A stretch of 40,765 bases of DNA from Acidobacteriota bacterium (lineage in GTDB: Bacteria > Acidobacteriota > UBA6911 > RPQK01 > JACQSY01), in the NCBI GenBank assembly GCA_016211085.1, contig JACQSY010000075.1, positions 1 to 40,765 of the forward strand, written 5' to 3'. The position numbers were made by a program, and so were the translations under genes. The notes under the pieces are model-generated. The model saw only the letters and a list, made by a program, of their open reading frames with translations. It was not told where the DNA came from and searched no databases. The first letter of the stretch is position 1, and each line of letters begins with the position of its first letter. Shown in pieces: positions 17,055-25,501 of this stretch.

Positions 17055-18023
17055 ATGCTCGAACACATCAAACAATTCATTCTCGACCACCACTGCTTTG
17101 CCGTTACGTCCCACTCCCGTCCTGACGGAGACGCCCTGGGATCGGAACTGGGGCTTATGCTGGGATTGGAAAAGCTAGGGAAAAAGGCGCACATCTTTAA
17201 TGCTGATCCGCACCCCCACACCTACTCGAGGCTTCCCGGCATCGATCGGATCACGATCACTGATCGCCTTGAGGGCGCCTTTGATGGAGTGTTTGTTCTC
17301 GAGTGCAATGATTTGGATCGCCCGGGGCTTAAGAACCTGGATCGATATTTCGTAATCAATATCGACCACCACCTGAAAACGGAGGCCTTTGGCAACATCA
17401 ACTGGATCGACCCTGCCGCTTCGGCGGTGGGAGAGATGATTTTTGAATTATTGAAAAACACCGGAGTTCAGCTTGACGCTCGCATTTGTGCCAACCTTTA
17501 CGTGGCTCTCCTTACGGATACCGGGTCATTTCAGTTTTCCAACACGCGGCCTCACACTTTTCAGGTTGCTTCAGAATTAGTCAGCCATGGCGTGGATCCC
17601 GCTGAAATTGCTCAGACGGTTTACATGAGCCAGCCCTATTCCAAAATTCGACTCTTGGCCTCGATCCTGAATACTCTTGAGTTGCACCCCTTCCAGCAGA
17701 TTGCCTGGATCTTCCTCGACCATGCGATGCTGCGCAAGGCAGGCGCTTCCGAGCATGAAACCGAGGGCATCGTCAACTATCCCCTTTCCATCGACGGGGT
17801 GGTGATTGCAGTTTTTTTTCGCGAGGACGGGCGCGGCGGCTACCGGGTCAGCCTCCGCTCCAAGAATGATTATGACGTGGCCGCGATTGCCCAGCGTTTT
17901 GGCGGCGGAGGACACAAGAATGCCGCCGGGTTCTCACTGAAGGGCAACTGGAATGAAGTAAACAAGACGGTCATTTCAGCATTGGAAGGTCTGCTCACGC
18001 TACAAGGTCCTGCTGAACATTGA
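17055..18023 (+). CDS. nrnA: DHH/DHHA1 phosphoesterase, NrnA-type (oligoribonuclease / pAp phosphatase)
   Basis: 322 residues, the length of NrnA. Motif I is SHSRPDGDALGSE near residue 20, the Mn-binding Asp of FVLECNDLDR near 80, the DHH signature NIDHH near 104, a downstream Asp in LLTDTGSFQFS, and the C-terminal DHHA1 glycine loop GGGGHKNAAGF. These residues are all present, so it should degrade short oligoribonucleotides and dephosphorylate pAp. It sits between the ylxP-like gene (39 nt) and truB (3 nt), the common order in Firmicutes and Acidobacteria. Confidence 0.92.
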   Translation: MLEHIKQFILDHHCFAVTSHSRPDGDALGSELGLMLGLEKLGKKAHIFNADPHPHTYSRLPGIDRITITDRLEGAFDGVFVLECNDLDRPGLKNLDRYFVINIDHHLKTEAFGNINWIDPAASAVGEMIFELLKNTGVQLDARICANLYVALLTDTGSFQFSNTRPHTFQVASELVSHGVDPAEIAQTVYMSQPYSKIRLLASILNTLELHPFQQIAWIFLDHAMLRKAGASEHETEGIVNYPLSIDGVVIAVFFREDGRGGYRVSLRSKNDYDVAAIAQRFGGGGHKNAAGFSLKGNWNEVNKTVISALEGLLTLQGPAEH

Positions 18024-18026
18024 CCC

Positions 18027-18956
18027 GTGACTGAACGCACTTCAGCAAGCAGTTATCCAAAAGACGGCGTCGTGGTCATTGACAAGCCGGAAGGCCCTAG
18101 CTCGCACGACGTTGTAGCGGCCGTGCGCCGATGTTTTGCCACGCGCGTAGGGCACGCCGGGACTCTGGACCCTCTGGCCTCCGGCGTCCTCCCCCTTTTA
18201 CTCGGCAGGGCCACTCGGCTGGCTCGTTTTTTCCTCATGAAGGACAAAGAATATCTGGCCACTATCCAGTTGGGGCAGGCGACCTCAACCTTTGACAGGG
18301 AAGGTGATGTGACCGAAGAAAAACCTGTTCCGCAATTTACGGAAAATTCCATTAAAGAGTTGTTGCGTCTGTTCACTGGGAAAATAGATCAGCGCATCCC
18401 GCTTTTCTCTGCAGTAAAGTTGCAAGGTCAGAAGCTTTATCGTTCCGCACGTGGCGGACTCAAGGGGCGAGATCTCGAGCTCCCGCACCGCATGGTCCAC
18501 ATCTACAACATTGAAATGATTTCGAGGACGGAAGCGACTTGGATTCTTCGCATTTGCTGCTCTGCGGGGACCTACGTCCGAGCTCTGGCCCACGACATGG
18601 GTCAGTCTGCAGGCACCGCTGCTCATCTTGGAGCTTTGCGGCGTCTGCGGTCGGGTGATTTCCGTGTTGAGGACGCCGTCCAGCCAGTTCAACTGGCGCA
18701 AGCTTGGCAGGCTGCTTTCCGTCCTTTGGAAGAGCTTTTGCCCGAGTTTCCCCGCATCGATCTTCAGCCCGACGAAGCAAAAAGGATCGTACACGGCAAT
18801 AAGATTTTGAAAGAGGTTTCGCCAGGGTGGTCTCGACTGTTTTTCGAGAATCAACTGATTGCGTTAGCAGAGGGGCTCGAAGGCGCTCTTCAGCCAATGA
18901 TCGTGCTGGCCTTACCAGCTCCCTTTGCTTCTCCTGATCGCTTCCCCCAGTCATAG
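18027..18956 (+). CDS. truB: tRNA pseudouridine(55) synthase TruB
   Basis: 309 residues from a GTG at 18027, 3 nt after the nrnA stop. Catalytic Asp48 lies in GHAGTLDPLASGVLPLLLG; further family blocks are the start VVVIDKPEGPSSHDVV, QRIPLFSAVKLQGQKLY and CSAGTYVRALAHDMG. It makes pseudouridine 55 in the T-loop of tRNAs. Last recognisable gene of the operon; rpsO, which commonly follows, is not in the next 2 kb. Confidence 0.95.
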   Translation: MTERTSASSYPKDGVVVIDKPEGPSSHDVVAAVRRCFATRVGHAGTLDPLASGVLPLLLGRATRLARFFLMKDKEYLATIQLGQATSTFDREGDVTEEKPVPQFTENSIKELLRLFTGKIDQRIPLFSAVKLQGQKLYRSARGGLKGRDLELPHRMVHIYNIEMISRTEATWILRICCSAGTYVRALAHDMGQSAGTAAHLGALRRLRSGDFRVEDAVQPVQLAQAWQAAFRPLEELLPEFPRIDLQPDEAKRIVHGNKILKEVSPGWSRLFFENQLIALAEGLEGALQPMIVLALPAPFASPDRFPQS

Positions 18957-19169
18957 CGGAGTCTGAGCTCGTGCTGTGATTAAGACAAAGTAACCGTTCC
19001 ACTTTTTCAATGCCGCGGGAAAGACATGGCAGTTTTGGATCACTGTCTTCCAAAGCGATCGCACAGACTGGCTTCAATTAATGCTCAGCACCGCCGAGAC
19101 ACCGGAAGGCTTCTTTTTTTTGTTACTCTGTTTTGCTACACTAGCTTGTAAATAGTTGTTATTAAAGAT

Positions 19170-19189
19170 CTTATATCGTGATTGCGATA
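19170..19189. promoter_or_regulatory. inverted repeat upstream of the XRE gene (putative operator)
   Basis: TATATCG-TGATTG-CGATATA, perfect 7-bp arms, 39 nt before the XRE start codon. A site of this shape suits a dimeric HTH repressor, so autoregulation is plausible. The 18957-19169 stretch before it holds no gene. Confidence 0.5.
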
Positions 19190-19227
19190 TAGATTTTGGA
19201 CGGGGTCTCAGGAGTGAGGGCTTAGCG

Positions 19228-19596
19228 ATGCAGTTATACGCTGGACTTGGCAGTCGAATAAGACAGGTACGTGGAGAACGGACACAAAAAACTTTTGCAC
19301 AGGCGCACGGTACCTCGCAAGGATACATCTCTGACCTGGAGCACGACCGTGCGCAACCTTCGTTTCACTTTCTGGTCTCCATGATGAACAAGGAGGACGT
19401 TTCCCTCGACTGGCTTATGAGCGGCAGGGGTAATCAACATCCCACCGGGCTCCTTCTTGGGACCTCCACCGGTTCCATTCACTTGGGTGGCGAGCAATCT
19501 TCTGAAATTTATCAGAAGCTGGAACAGCTGATCCGCTTGCGGCCTGACCTTTCCCAAACACTCAAAAGCTTTATTGAATCTTTGCTGAAGGAGTAG
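19228..19596 (+). CDS. XRE-family transcriptional regulator
   Basis: 122 residues from the ATG at 19228, preceded by GGAGTGAGGG. An in-frame TTG upstream at 19156 would run through the inverted repeat and is not credible. Residues 4 to about 62 are a Cro/CI-type HTH: LGSRIRQVRGERTQKTFAQA, then HGTSQGYISDLEHDRAQPSF as the recognition helix region. The C-terminal 55 residues (TGSIHLGGEQSSEIYQKLEQ and on) are a short helical, probably oligomerising segment, too small for a peptidase domain. A lone regulator; its target beyond itself is unknown. Confidence 0.85.
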   Translation: MQLYAGLGSRIRQVRGERTQKTFAQAHGTSQGYISDLEHDRAQPSFHFLVSMMNKEDVSLDWLMSGRGNQHPTGLLLGTSTGSIHLGGEQSSEIYQKLEQLIRLRPDLSQTLKSFIESLLKE

Positions 19597-19796
19597 CACA
19601 ACCGCTGGCACTCTGCTGCTCCTGTCGGGAATTTTTACCCTTCAGCAGTCCTCCACCTCCACGGTCGCTTCGGACACGAACCTTTAAGTTATTGCAGGGG
19701 AGCTATTTGTTCCCATCAGATAGGATGGCACCAGGGGTGCTTTGAGTCAGGCAAGCCCCCTTTGCGGGGTAATGAAAATCTGGAAAGGAATACTGT

Positions 19797-20219
19797 ATGA
19801 GAAAGTGGTTATTGATTCTGTTATCTGCCATGGCGGTCCTGGTTGCCAACTGCAACACGGCTCGAAACACCGGCACCACGGTCAAAGAGGGAACGGTGGC
19901 GGCTGCTCAGGAAGCGGGAGATAAAATCGAAGACGTGGGCGATGTCGCAGAAGGCGTTGCCGACAAGACGGAGGATGTGGCTCAGAAAGCTGCTGAAAAA
20001 ACCGAGGATGCCACCATCACTTCTGCTATCAAAACAAAAATGGCTAGCGACGATCTGGTGAAAGCCTCAGCCATAGACGTCGACACCCGGGATGGGCATG
20101 TCACGCTGAGTGGAACGGTTCGATCCCATGCGGAACATGAAAGGGCACTTTCAATTGCACGCAGCGTTGCAGGAGTGAAAGGAGTGACGGACCGACTGAC
20201 GATACAACCAAACAAGTAA
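19797..20219 (+). CDS. BON-domain lipoprotein
   Basis: 140 residues. The lipobox is LVANC with Cys19, so it is a lipid-anchored envelope protein. After it comes a stretch of about 50 residues made of imperfect helix repeats rich in Glu/Lys/Ala (AAAQEAGDKIEDVGDVAEG, VADKTEDVAQKAAEKTEDA), then a single BON domain (ITSAIKTKMASDDLVKAS ... VTLSGTVRSHAEHERALSIA ... VKGVTDRL). BON domains bind phospholipid or envelope components, as in OsmY. AGGAA lies before the ATG. Possible stress-protective role is inferred from the family. Confidence 0.85.
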   Translation: MRKWLLILLSAMAVLVANCNTARNTGTTVKEGTVAAAQEAGDKIEDVGDVAEGVADKTEDVAQKAAEKTEDATITSAIKTKMASDDLVKASAIDVDTRDGHVTLSGTVRSHAEHERALSIARSVAGVKGVTDRLTIQPNK

Positions 20220-20231
20220 GTTTTATTAGCT

Positions 20232-20272
20232 CTGTCCGGCAAACGGTCCTTCGAGGCCCGTGTGGCGGACAG
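20232..20272 (+). other. nested stem-loop after the BON gene
   Basis: CTGTCCG (20232-20238) pairs with CGGACAG (20266-20272); inside, ACGG pairs with CCGT and CCT with AGG around a TCG loop. It begins 12 nt after the BON stop. There is no clear T tract, so it may be a terminator aided by Rho, an mRNA-stabilising structure, or a small RNA part. Confidence 0.4.
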
Positions 20273-20440
20273 GGGTTCTTTGCCGCCGGATTTTCACGCC
20301 CGCTGTTTCCTTTCCCACATTTTTTCTTTGGGTTCACACTGTGTAACCTTCAGGAATTTACCCGTTTGCTCTAGTGTTCCGTCTAGAGAACCAGCTGGAA
20401 CCCAGGTTGCTTAATGGAGATTGAAAACAGTGGAGGACTT

Positions 20441-20824
20441 ATGAAGACGCGATGGCATTGGGTGTGGGTGGTGGTTTTTGCGACTGTTCTTTACGAATCG
20501 AAAGCGCAAGCGGACGTTCTCGAGATGAAAGACGGAAGCCGGATAGAGGGAATTGTAAAGAAAGTGGCCCACGGAGAGGTTGAACTTGAAACGCCGGAAG
20601 GTATCCGCACTTTCAACATTCTTCACGTGGAACGTATGGAACTGGACACCCCGCGTCTGGAGGTGGAGAACAGCGAAGCAATGAAGCATTTCCTGGGAAG
20701 CCAGGAAGCGCAGGAGATGGTGGGTCACATTGAGGAAATCTCACGGGCAGCCGGAGAAATTCGCCAGCTGACATTGGACATCAAAAGCCGCTGGGACAGA
20801 CGCCCATCGGGTGTCAGCTTCTGA
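20441..20824 (+). CDS. secreted hypothetical protein with N-terminal SHD-like strand and helix
   Basis: 127 residues from the ATG at 20441, which has a perfect GGAGG 4 nt upstream; another in-frame ATG at 20414 lacks one. Signal peptide ends in KAQA (cleavage near 24). The mature part starts with a beta-rich segment (DVLEMKDGSRIEGIVKKVAH, VELETPEGIRTFNILHVERM) like the small barrel found in many acidobacterial and planctomycetal proteins that react to 'KDG..I.G', then a coiled-coil-like helix (EAQEMVGHIEEISRAAGEIR). The end overlaps the next ORF by 14 nt in another frame; see the finding on a possible frameshift. Confidence 0.6.
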   Translation: MKTRWHWVWVVVFATVLYESKAQADVLEMKDGSRIEGIVKKVAHGEVELETPEGIRTFNILHVERMELDTPRLEVENSEAMKHFLGSQEAQEMVGHIEEISRAAGEIRQLTLDIKSRWDRRPSGVSF

Positions 20825-21137
20825 AGTGAAGGAGTGGGAAGCTGAAAAAGAGCGTTTCGCCGGAAACCTCAGCTGGTACCAGGAAGTGCTGAATGAACTT
20901 TATTTTCACGTCTTGGCCCGCGTCGACGAGTACAACACGCTGGTCCAGGAAGCACACCATATGTACGTCGGGGTCAAGGGTATATTCAACGTCGGTTCCC
21001 CCCTGGTGCCCTCGAGCATGAAGAGGCTCCCCTTGAAGAAATACGTGCCCGCACAATGGTACGACACCATTTTCTACGATGGTTACTACCTGGGCTATAA
21101 CGAAGGATACGAGCGGGCCCGGCCACCCCGGCCGTAA
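20811..21137 (+). CDS. small hypothetical protein, coupled to or split from the preceding gene
   Basis: 108 residues from a GTG at 20811. It has no signal peptide and no ribosome site. It opens with a charged helix (EVKEWEAEKERFAGNL), continues helical, and ends in an aromatic tail (YDTIFYDGYYLGYNEGYERA). This helix would continue the coiled coil of the preceding secreted protein, so the two may be a single gene split by a frameshift, or two coupled genes. I know no family for it. Confidence 0.45.
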   Translation: MSASEVKEWEAEKERFAGNLSWYQEVLNELYFHVLARVDEYNTLVQEAHHMYVGVKGIFNVGSPLVPSSMKRLPLKKYVPAQWYDTIFYDGYYLGYNEGYERARPPRP

Positions 21138-21287
21138 GGCGGGTCCCACGCAAGTGAACGATCCAGACCGTTGGAGATGCGGGCTCCGGAGATCGCTTTC
21201 ATGGCGGCATGTCGAACAAGGATCCGAGGCGCGAGTGCGAACGACAAACAAACGCTTACTCCGCTCGCGCTTCGTGCGCGCCTTCCG

Positions 21288-21310
21288 AAAAAAGCGGCAC
21301 CGTGTTGCCG
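21288..21310 (-). terminator. intrinsic terminator of the choice-of-anchor/BACON gene
   Basis: On the minus strand CGGCA, loop ACACGG, TGCCG, C, TTTTTT, some 33 nt after the stop. A short but canonical Rho-independent terminator. A second GC-rich hairpin (CGCGC/GCGCG, 21266-21280) sits beside it. Confidence 0.7.
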
Positions 21311-21342
21311 TACTCCTAGCCCCATCCGCATCTAACGTTGTA

Positions 21343-22833
21343 CTAACGCAGGCCTGCCACGGGCAGTGTGGAAAAGTGGCCGGGGCTTACGCGAATAGCC
21401 ATCCCAGCTAATGGCACAGATGATGTGATTTCCAGCGTACCCTTAAAACGATCCAGGTCCAGCCCTTTAGCCGCAAAGATCTGGCTGGGAAAACGCGCGA
21501 GTTGTCCGTTGCCGGCAAGCGTGACCGTCGCCTCGCCATTTAAGATGGCCTTTCCTTCGGTGTCTCGCAATAACAATCGCACTTCCACCGGAGCGCCGGA
21601 AGGATTGGCCACAGCCACGCCAGTGTCCACCTGTTTGGAGCTGTCCGTTTCAATCGGAATCAAAAAGCGCGTCAAGGGTTGAATCCCAGGCACGGCGGTT
21701 ACTCCGAAACTTCCGGAGAACAGAATGGTCCCACTCACAGGCAAAGTGGAGCTGATCTGGACCGACCCGCTCACTAGGGGCCCCTCTGCATCGGTAGCGA
21801 AAAACCGTACGCCTTCCGGCGGGATCTCAAAACTAAAGCTCCCTGCAACAATGTTTCCGTTAATGTCGACTGAAATCGCTTGGCCTTCAGCGTCGAAAAG
21901 ACGAACGGTACCTCTCAAAGAATCCGTGACCGATGGATTCATCAAGATAAATGTCGACGAGATACCCGGGCCATCCCCGAATTGGGCAAAGTATAGTTTT
22001 TCGTTCTCTGCCGGCGTCCCTGCTTGGTCGACCGTGACTGTCTGCTGCGCTACCGTAAGAGTTCCGCTGCGCGCGGCTGCAGCGCTGTGAGCGGCCACTG
22101 AAAAAACCGCGTTTCCATTCCCACTCCCGGCCGCTCCGGAGGTAATGGTTATAAAGTCGGCATTCGAGGCTGCGGTCCAATTACAACCTGTTGGAGCGGA
22201 CACGGTGATGGCCCCGCTGCCGCCTGAGGCCGAGAATGAAAAACTGGTAGGCGAAACCGCAAACGAGCACTGTCCTTCCTCCGCTGCAAAGGTCCGTCGG
22301 CTGATGAAGTCCTCGGTCTCGCGGCCATTCCCATTGGCGGAATTCGCAGCCACTACCAGAACCACGCCGCCGGCCCCGGCGGCAGGCGCAGTCCAACGAA
22401 AACCGAAAGTCGCTTCCGGAGAGCCTGCACGTGGCGAACTGTGCGTCACGTAGGTGATTTGAGATTGGATTCTCAAGTGCGTGCCGGGGTCGGTCGCAAC
22501 CAGTACGCCCACAGAAGGGCGTGAGAGGCTTCCGTCGGAATTCACAAAAGCTGCAAACCCACCTCGCGCCAGGGCTGCGCTAGTGTTGGGGTTGTTGCGG
22601 ACGACCACCGCAACATCATAGGAATTCCCAGGGATATACCTCTCTGGAAAACCGCTGACGCTCAGCAGATCCTGCCGCTGATTCAACGGAAACGTGGAGT
22701 GACAGCCACTCTGCGCGCACATGTTGCTGCTCAAAAATATCAGAGAAGGAGCGCCGCCACTTTCGGCCAAGAGCACGCAAATGGCCACTAAGACCAGCGC
22801 CAAAAGAATTCCGCCCACTCGGGATAGCCACAT
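21343..22833 (-). CDS. secreted protein with choice-of-anchor (Reelin-like) and BACON domains
   Basis: 496 residues. Signal peptide/anchor at 7-26 (GGILLALVLVAICVLLAE). Residues 30-185 fit the Reelin-like choice-of-anchor V type: a Cys pair in MCAQSGCHST, then SGFPERYIPGNSYDVAVVV and a FGFRWTAP strand before NANGNGRETED-like sequence. Residues 190-270 are a BACON domain (SPTSFSFSASGGSGAITV ... CNWTAASNADFITI ... TVDQAG). The last 215 residues are two copies of the beta module with LYFAQFGDGPGISSTFILMN and ISSTLPVSGTILFSGSFG, related to the ends of two other proteins in this window. Likely cell-surface or extracellular; carbohydrate or protein binding is a guess from the BACON domain. Confidence 0.75.
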   Translation of the reverse strand: MWLSRVGGILLALVLVAICVLLAESGGAPSLIFLSSNMCAQSGCHSTFPLNQRQDLLSVSGFPERYIPGNSYDVAVVVRNNPNTSAALARGGFAAFVNSDGSLSRPSVGVLVATDPGTHLRIQSQITYVTHSSPRAGSPEATFGFRWTAPAAGAGGVVLVVAANSANGNGRETEDFISRRTFAAEEGQCSFAVSPTSFSFSASGGSGAITVSAPTGCNWTAASNADFITITSGAAGSGNGNAVFSVAAHSAAAARSGTLTVAQQTVTVDQAGTPAENEKLYFAQFGDGPGISSTFILMNPSVTDSLRGTVRLFDAEGQAISVDINGNIVAGSFSFEIPPEGVRFFATDAEGPLVSGSVQISSTLPVSGTILFSGSFGVTAVPGIQPLTRFLIPIETDSSKQVDTGVAVANPSGAPVEVRLLLRDTEGKAILNGEATVTLAGNGQLARFPSQIFAAKGLDLDRFKGTLEITSSVPLAGMAIRVSPGHFSTLPVAGLR

Positions 22834-23047
22834 GTTTCAATAAAGCTTTCTAAAAATATTGAAGCCTAATTTGAGTCGTGCAGCACTCTCCCTAAAGCGC
22901 GCCAGGTATTGCGGAAGTGCTTGTACTTATTGAAGAGCACACCATAGAAACGCCGCCGGCCAGACTTGCCTCAATCCAAACCTGCGGCGCTTCATGATCC
23001 TCATCTCAGCGACCCATCAAAAATGCTCGAACGGCCCTGGTGAAACC

Positions 23048-25501
23048 TCACTCCAGAGTCACCATCTTTGCCAGACCGGAGGCGAATTGAACAACGGTCG
23101 CCGTCACGCGCACCGCTCCAGGTGAGGCTCCAAAAAGCGAACGAAGGGGCAGCGGATCAGAAGCTATGATCTCGAGACGACCTTCTCCGACAAGCAATTC
23201 GGGAATCAGTTCCCCCAGCAGGCGGCTGATCTGCTCTCCTGACCGTAGCAGGACAGGCGGCCCCTGCACTAGCCTCAACCCATCCGCGGAAGTGAAGCGA
23301 AAGGTAATACGCAGGTCCTGGTTGGACACGTTAACCACCGCTACTCCGGCTTCGGCTCCGCTCGCAGGATTGCGCACCACCTGAGCAGAAAATCTCTCGC
23401 TCGGTGAGGGTGAAGCACCGCCCGTAAAAGAAGGCAGGCCCGGGATCGAGAACGTTATTTGCGGAACCACCACATCAGCCGTAACAATCCTGGCGTATCC
23501 CGACTTAAGCGCCCCCAAGCTGTTGGTGTTGAGCAGCAGAGTCCCTCCCGGAGGAATGGTGAAGGGGACCGTGGGAAGGTTGACGACGCCGTCAAGGGGA
23601 GTTCCATCCGCATTCGAGAAAAACACCAGACCGCTGGCTGAAGAGGTGAGGGAAGCATTGGAAACATTTAAGGAAGTGAAGAAATCGGCGCCGCCGCCCA
23701 GTTGGGCAAAATGATGAACGTGTCTGGCGAGCTGGGCCCGGACCGCTCCGGCTGGGTTGACCGTGGTGTGCAGGTTCACATAAAAGAGTTCAGGCCTCTG
23801 AATCATCTCGTCCAAAATGAGCAGAGGAGTCTTTTCGGAAACCACGGCGCGTCTGAAGACCACTCCCTTTCCATCCTCATCCACCACGAAGTTAGCATCT
23901 GAATTGAAGACAATGGGGCCGTTTGCCCCCTCGGCTTCACGGTGAACGTGGAGGCCATTGACGATCGCGGAACCGGGAAATCGGTAGGCGACATCAAAGT
24001 CAACCGTGCCTCGGATTGAGCTGCCTTGTGCAGAGCGTGCTCGACGCGTCACGAGCGTTGCTTGTGCCATTGCGTCGAGCGCGACCACAGGTGGAACCTC
24101 CTCTTCGGGGAGCAGGGTTAGACGATGCACAAAGACTTCCTCTTCCAACTGGGTCCGCAGAGCCCCACCCGGATGTAGGGTGGTGTGAAGGTTCACATAG
24201 TAAAGATCCGGAGCCTCCACCAGACCGCGCAGCGCTTCGAGGGCCGCGCTGTCTTGCGCGTCTACCGCGACCGTGCGGCGAATATTGCCGATGCCGTCGA
24301 CGCTCAAAGTGGAGCCAAGACCCGAATTGATGACAACGGGCCCATTCACTCCTTCCCGCCCGTTATGCACGTGAAGACCGACCAGGGTAATCGGACCCGC
24401 TTCAAAACCAAAATCCACATCGAAGTCTACTGTTCCGGAGGTCACATTCCCGCTGGCATCACGGTTGACTCGAGCTGTCAACAGGGAACGGCCCTGCGCC
24501 TGCGAGCTGATTGGGGGAACTTCAAGCTGAGGGAGTATTGTAGAGAGGAAAGCAAAGCGATCCGTAGAAAGTTGTCCGCGGATAATTCCCCCAGGGTGCG
24601 TTGTGGTATGGAGATTGACGTAAAACTCCGCGGGCTCAGACAGGATCCCTTCCAAAGCCAGCAATCCATTGAAATCGGTGCCGGCGACATCGACGCGACG
24701 CAACAAAGAACCGATGCCATCTTCGTCAGCGACGCTGTCGTTACCGCTTCCAATCCCCGAGCTCATCACTATGGGGCCATTGATGCCTTCAGTACCGCGG
24801 TGCACGTGCAGACCGGTGAATGTCACCGGCGAGGGAAAGCGGTATTCCACTTCGAAATCGACCGTACCGGAGACAACGACTCCCTGGGCATTGCGGCGAG
24901 CCCGCAGTGTCAGTGCGGCAACCCCGACAGCGTTCACACCCGTGACTGCCGGCACCTCCTGGTCGGGGGCCAGCAAGGTCCTGAAAACCCAAAGCTGGGG
25001 TGCGAGTTGGCCCCGTATGGCTCCACCCGGGTTCACCGTCGTATGCAGGTTTACATAGTAGAGATGCGGCTGGTTCAGAACGCCTCGTAAAGCCCTGAAT
25101 GCGGTAGCGTTTGTTGCACCCACCACCACCCGGCGAGAAATAGTCCCCGTCCCGGTCGCCGTTATTACTCGGCGGGAACCACTCAGGTCGGTGCCGATGA
25201 CTACCGGTCCCGCGATACCGGCCGGGCCATTGTGGATATGCAAACCGACAAGATTAGTCGAGGCGGGAAAACCGCTGAAGCTCACGTCAAAGTCGACGGT
25301 TGCGGACGTAGGCGCTCCGGCCTCATTTCGATTTACAAAAATGGTGATCGTGGCCGCGCCGGTCGCGCCCAATCCAGGGACCGGCGGCACTTCGTTCGAT
25401 GGCGACAGAGCGGCTTGAAACACCAGTGTATCCATGCGGGCTCCTGCTGCCGCGGCACAGGAGAAAAAGACCGATAGAAAAACCGAGATCACCCTCCTCA
25501 T
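23048..25501 (-). CDS. secreted four-CHRD-domain protein
   Basis: 817 residues. Signal peptide of about 21 residues (MRRVISVFLSVFFSCAAAAG). Four CHRD domains at about 25-168, 170-312, 315-452 and 455-592, each with an EVPP-like strand near its start, GLHIH/GLHVH followed by GxxGxxGP, and an ending like YYVNLHTTVNPGGAIRGQL. CHRD domains were first seen in chordin; bacterial roles are unclear. Residues 595-817 form the beta module (HHFAQLGGGADFFTSLNVSN ... GYARIVTADVVVPQITFSIP) related to the other two secreted proteins here. Strong AGGAGGGG before the ATG. Repeat units differ enough that they are not recent copies. Confidence 0.85.
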   Translation of the reverse strand: MRRVISVFLSVFFSCAAAAGARMDTLVFQAALSPSNEVPPVPGLGATGAATITIFVNRNEAGAPTSATVDFDVSFSGFPASTNLVGLHIHNGPAGIAGPVVIGTDLSGSRRVITATGTGTISRRVVVGATNATAFRALRGVLNQPHLYYVNLHTTVNPGGAIRGQLAPQLWVFRTLLAPDQEVPAVTGVNAVGVAALTLRARRNAQGVVVSGTVDFEVEYRFPSPVTFTGLHVHRGTEGINGPIVMSSGIGSGNDSVADEDGIGSLLRRVDVAGTDFNGLLALEGILSEPAEFYVNLHTTTHPGGIIRGQLSTDRFAFLSTILPQLEVPPISSQAQGRSLLTARVNRDASGNVTSGTVDFDVDFGFEAGPITLVGLHVHNGREGVNGPVVINSGLGSTLSVDGIGNIRRTVAVDAQDSAALEALRGLVEAPDLYYVNLHTTLHPGGALRTQLEEEVFVHRLTLLPEEEVPPVVALDAMAQATLVTRRARSAQGSSIRGTVDFDVAYRFPGSAIVNGLHVHREAEGANGPIVFNSDANFVVDEDGKGVVFRRAVVSEKTPLLILDEMIQRPELFYVNLHTTVNPAGAVRAQLARHVHHFAQLGGGADFFTSLNVSNASLTSSASGLVFFSNADGTPLDGVVNLPTVPFTIPPGGTLLLNTNSLGALKSGYARIVTADVVVPQITFSIPGLPSFTGGASPSPSERFSAQVVRNPASGAEAGVAVVNVSNQDLRITFRFTSADGLRLVQGPPVLLRSGEQISRLLGELIPELLVGEGRLEIIASDPLPLRSLFGASPGAVRVTATVVQFASGLAKMVTLE

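Noticed and set aside
18957..19169. Possible terminator after truB at the TTTTTTTT run near 19112
   Set aside because: Only a trivial GAAG/CTTC pairing with almost no loop precedes the T run; no stable stem found.
24185..25090. 301-codon open frame antisense to the CHRD gene
   Set aside because: Arises from the repeated CHRD coding pattern; no signal, ribosome site or family match.
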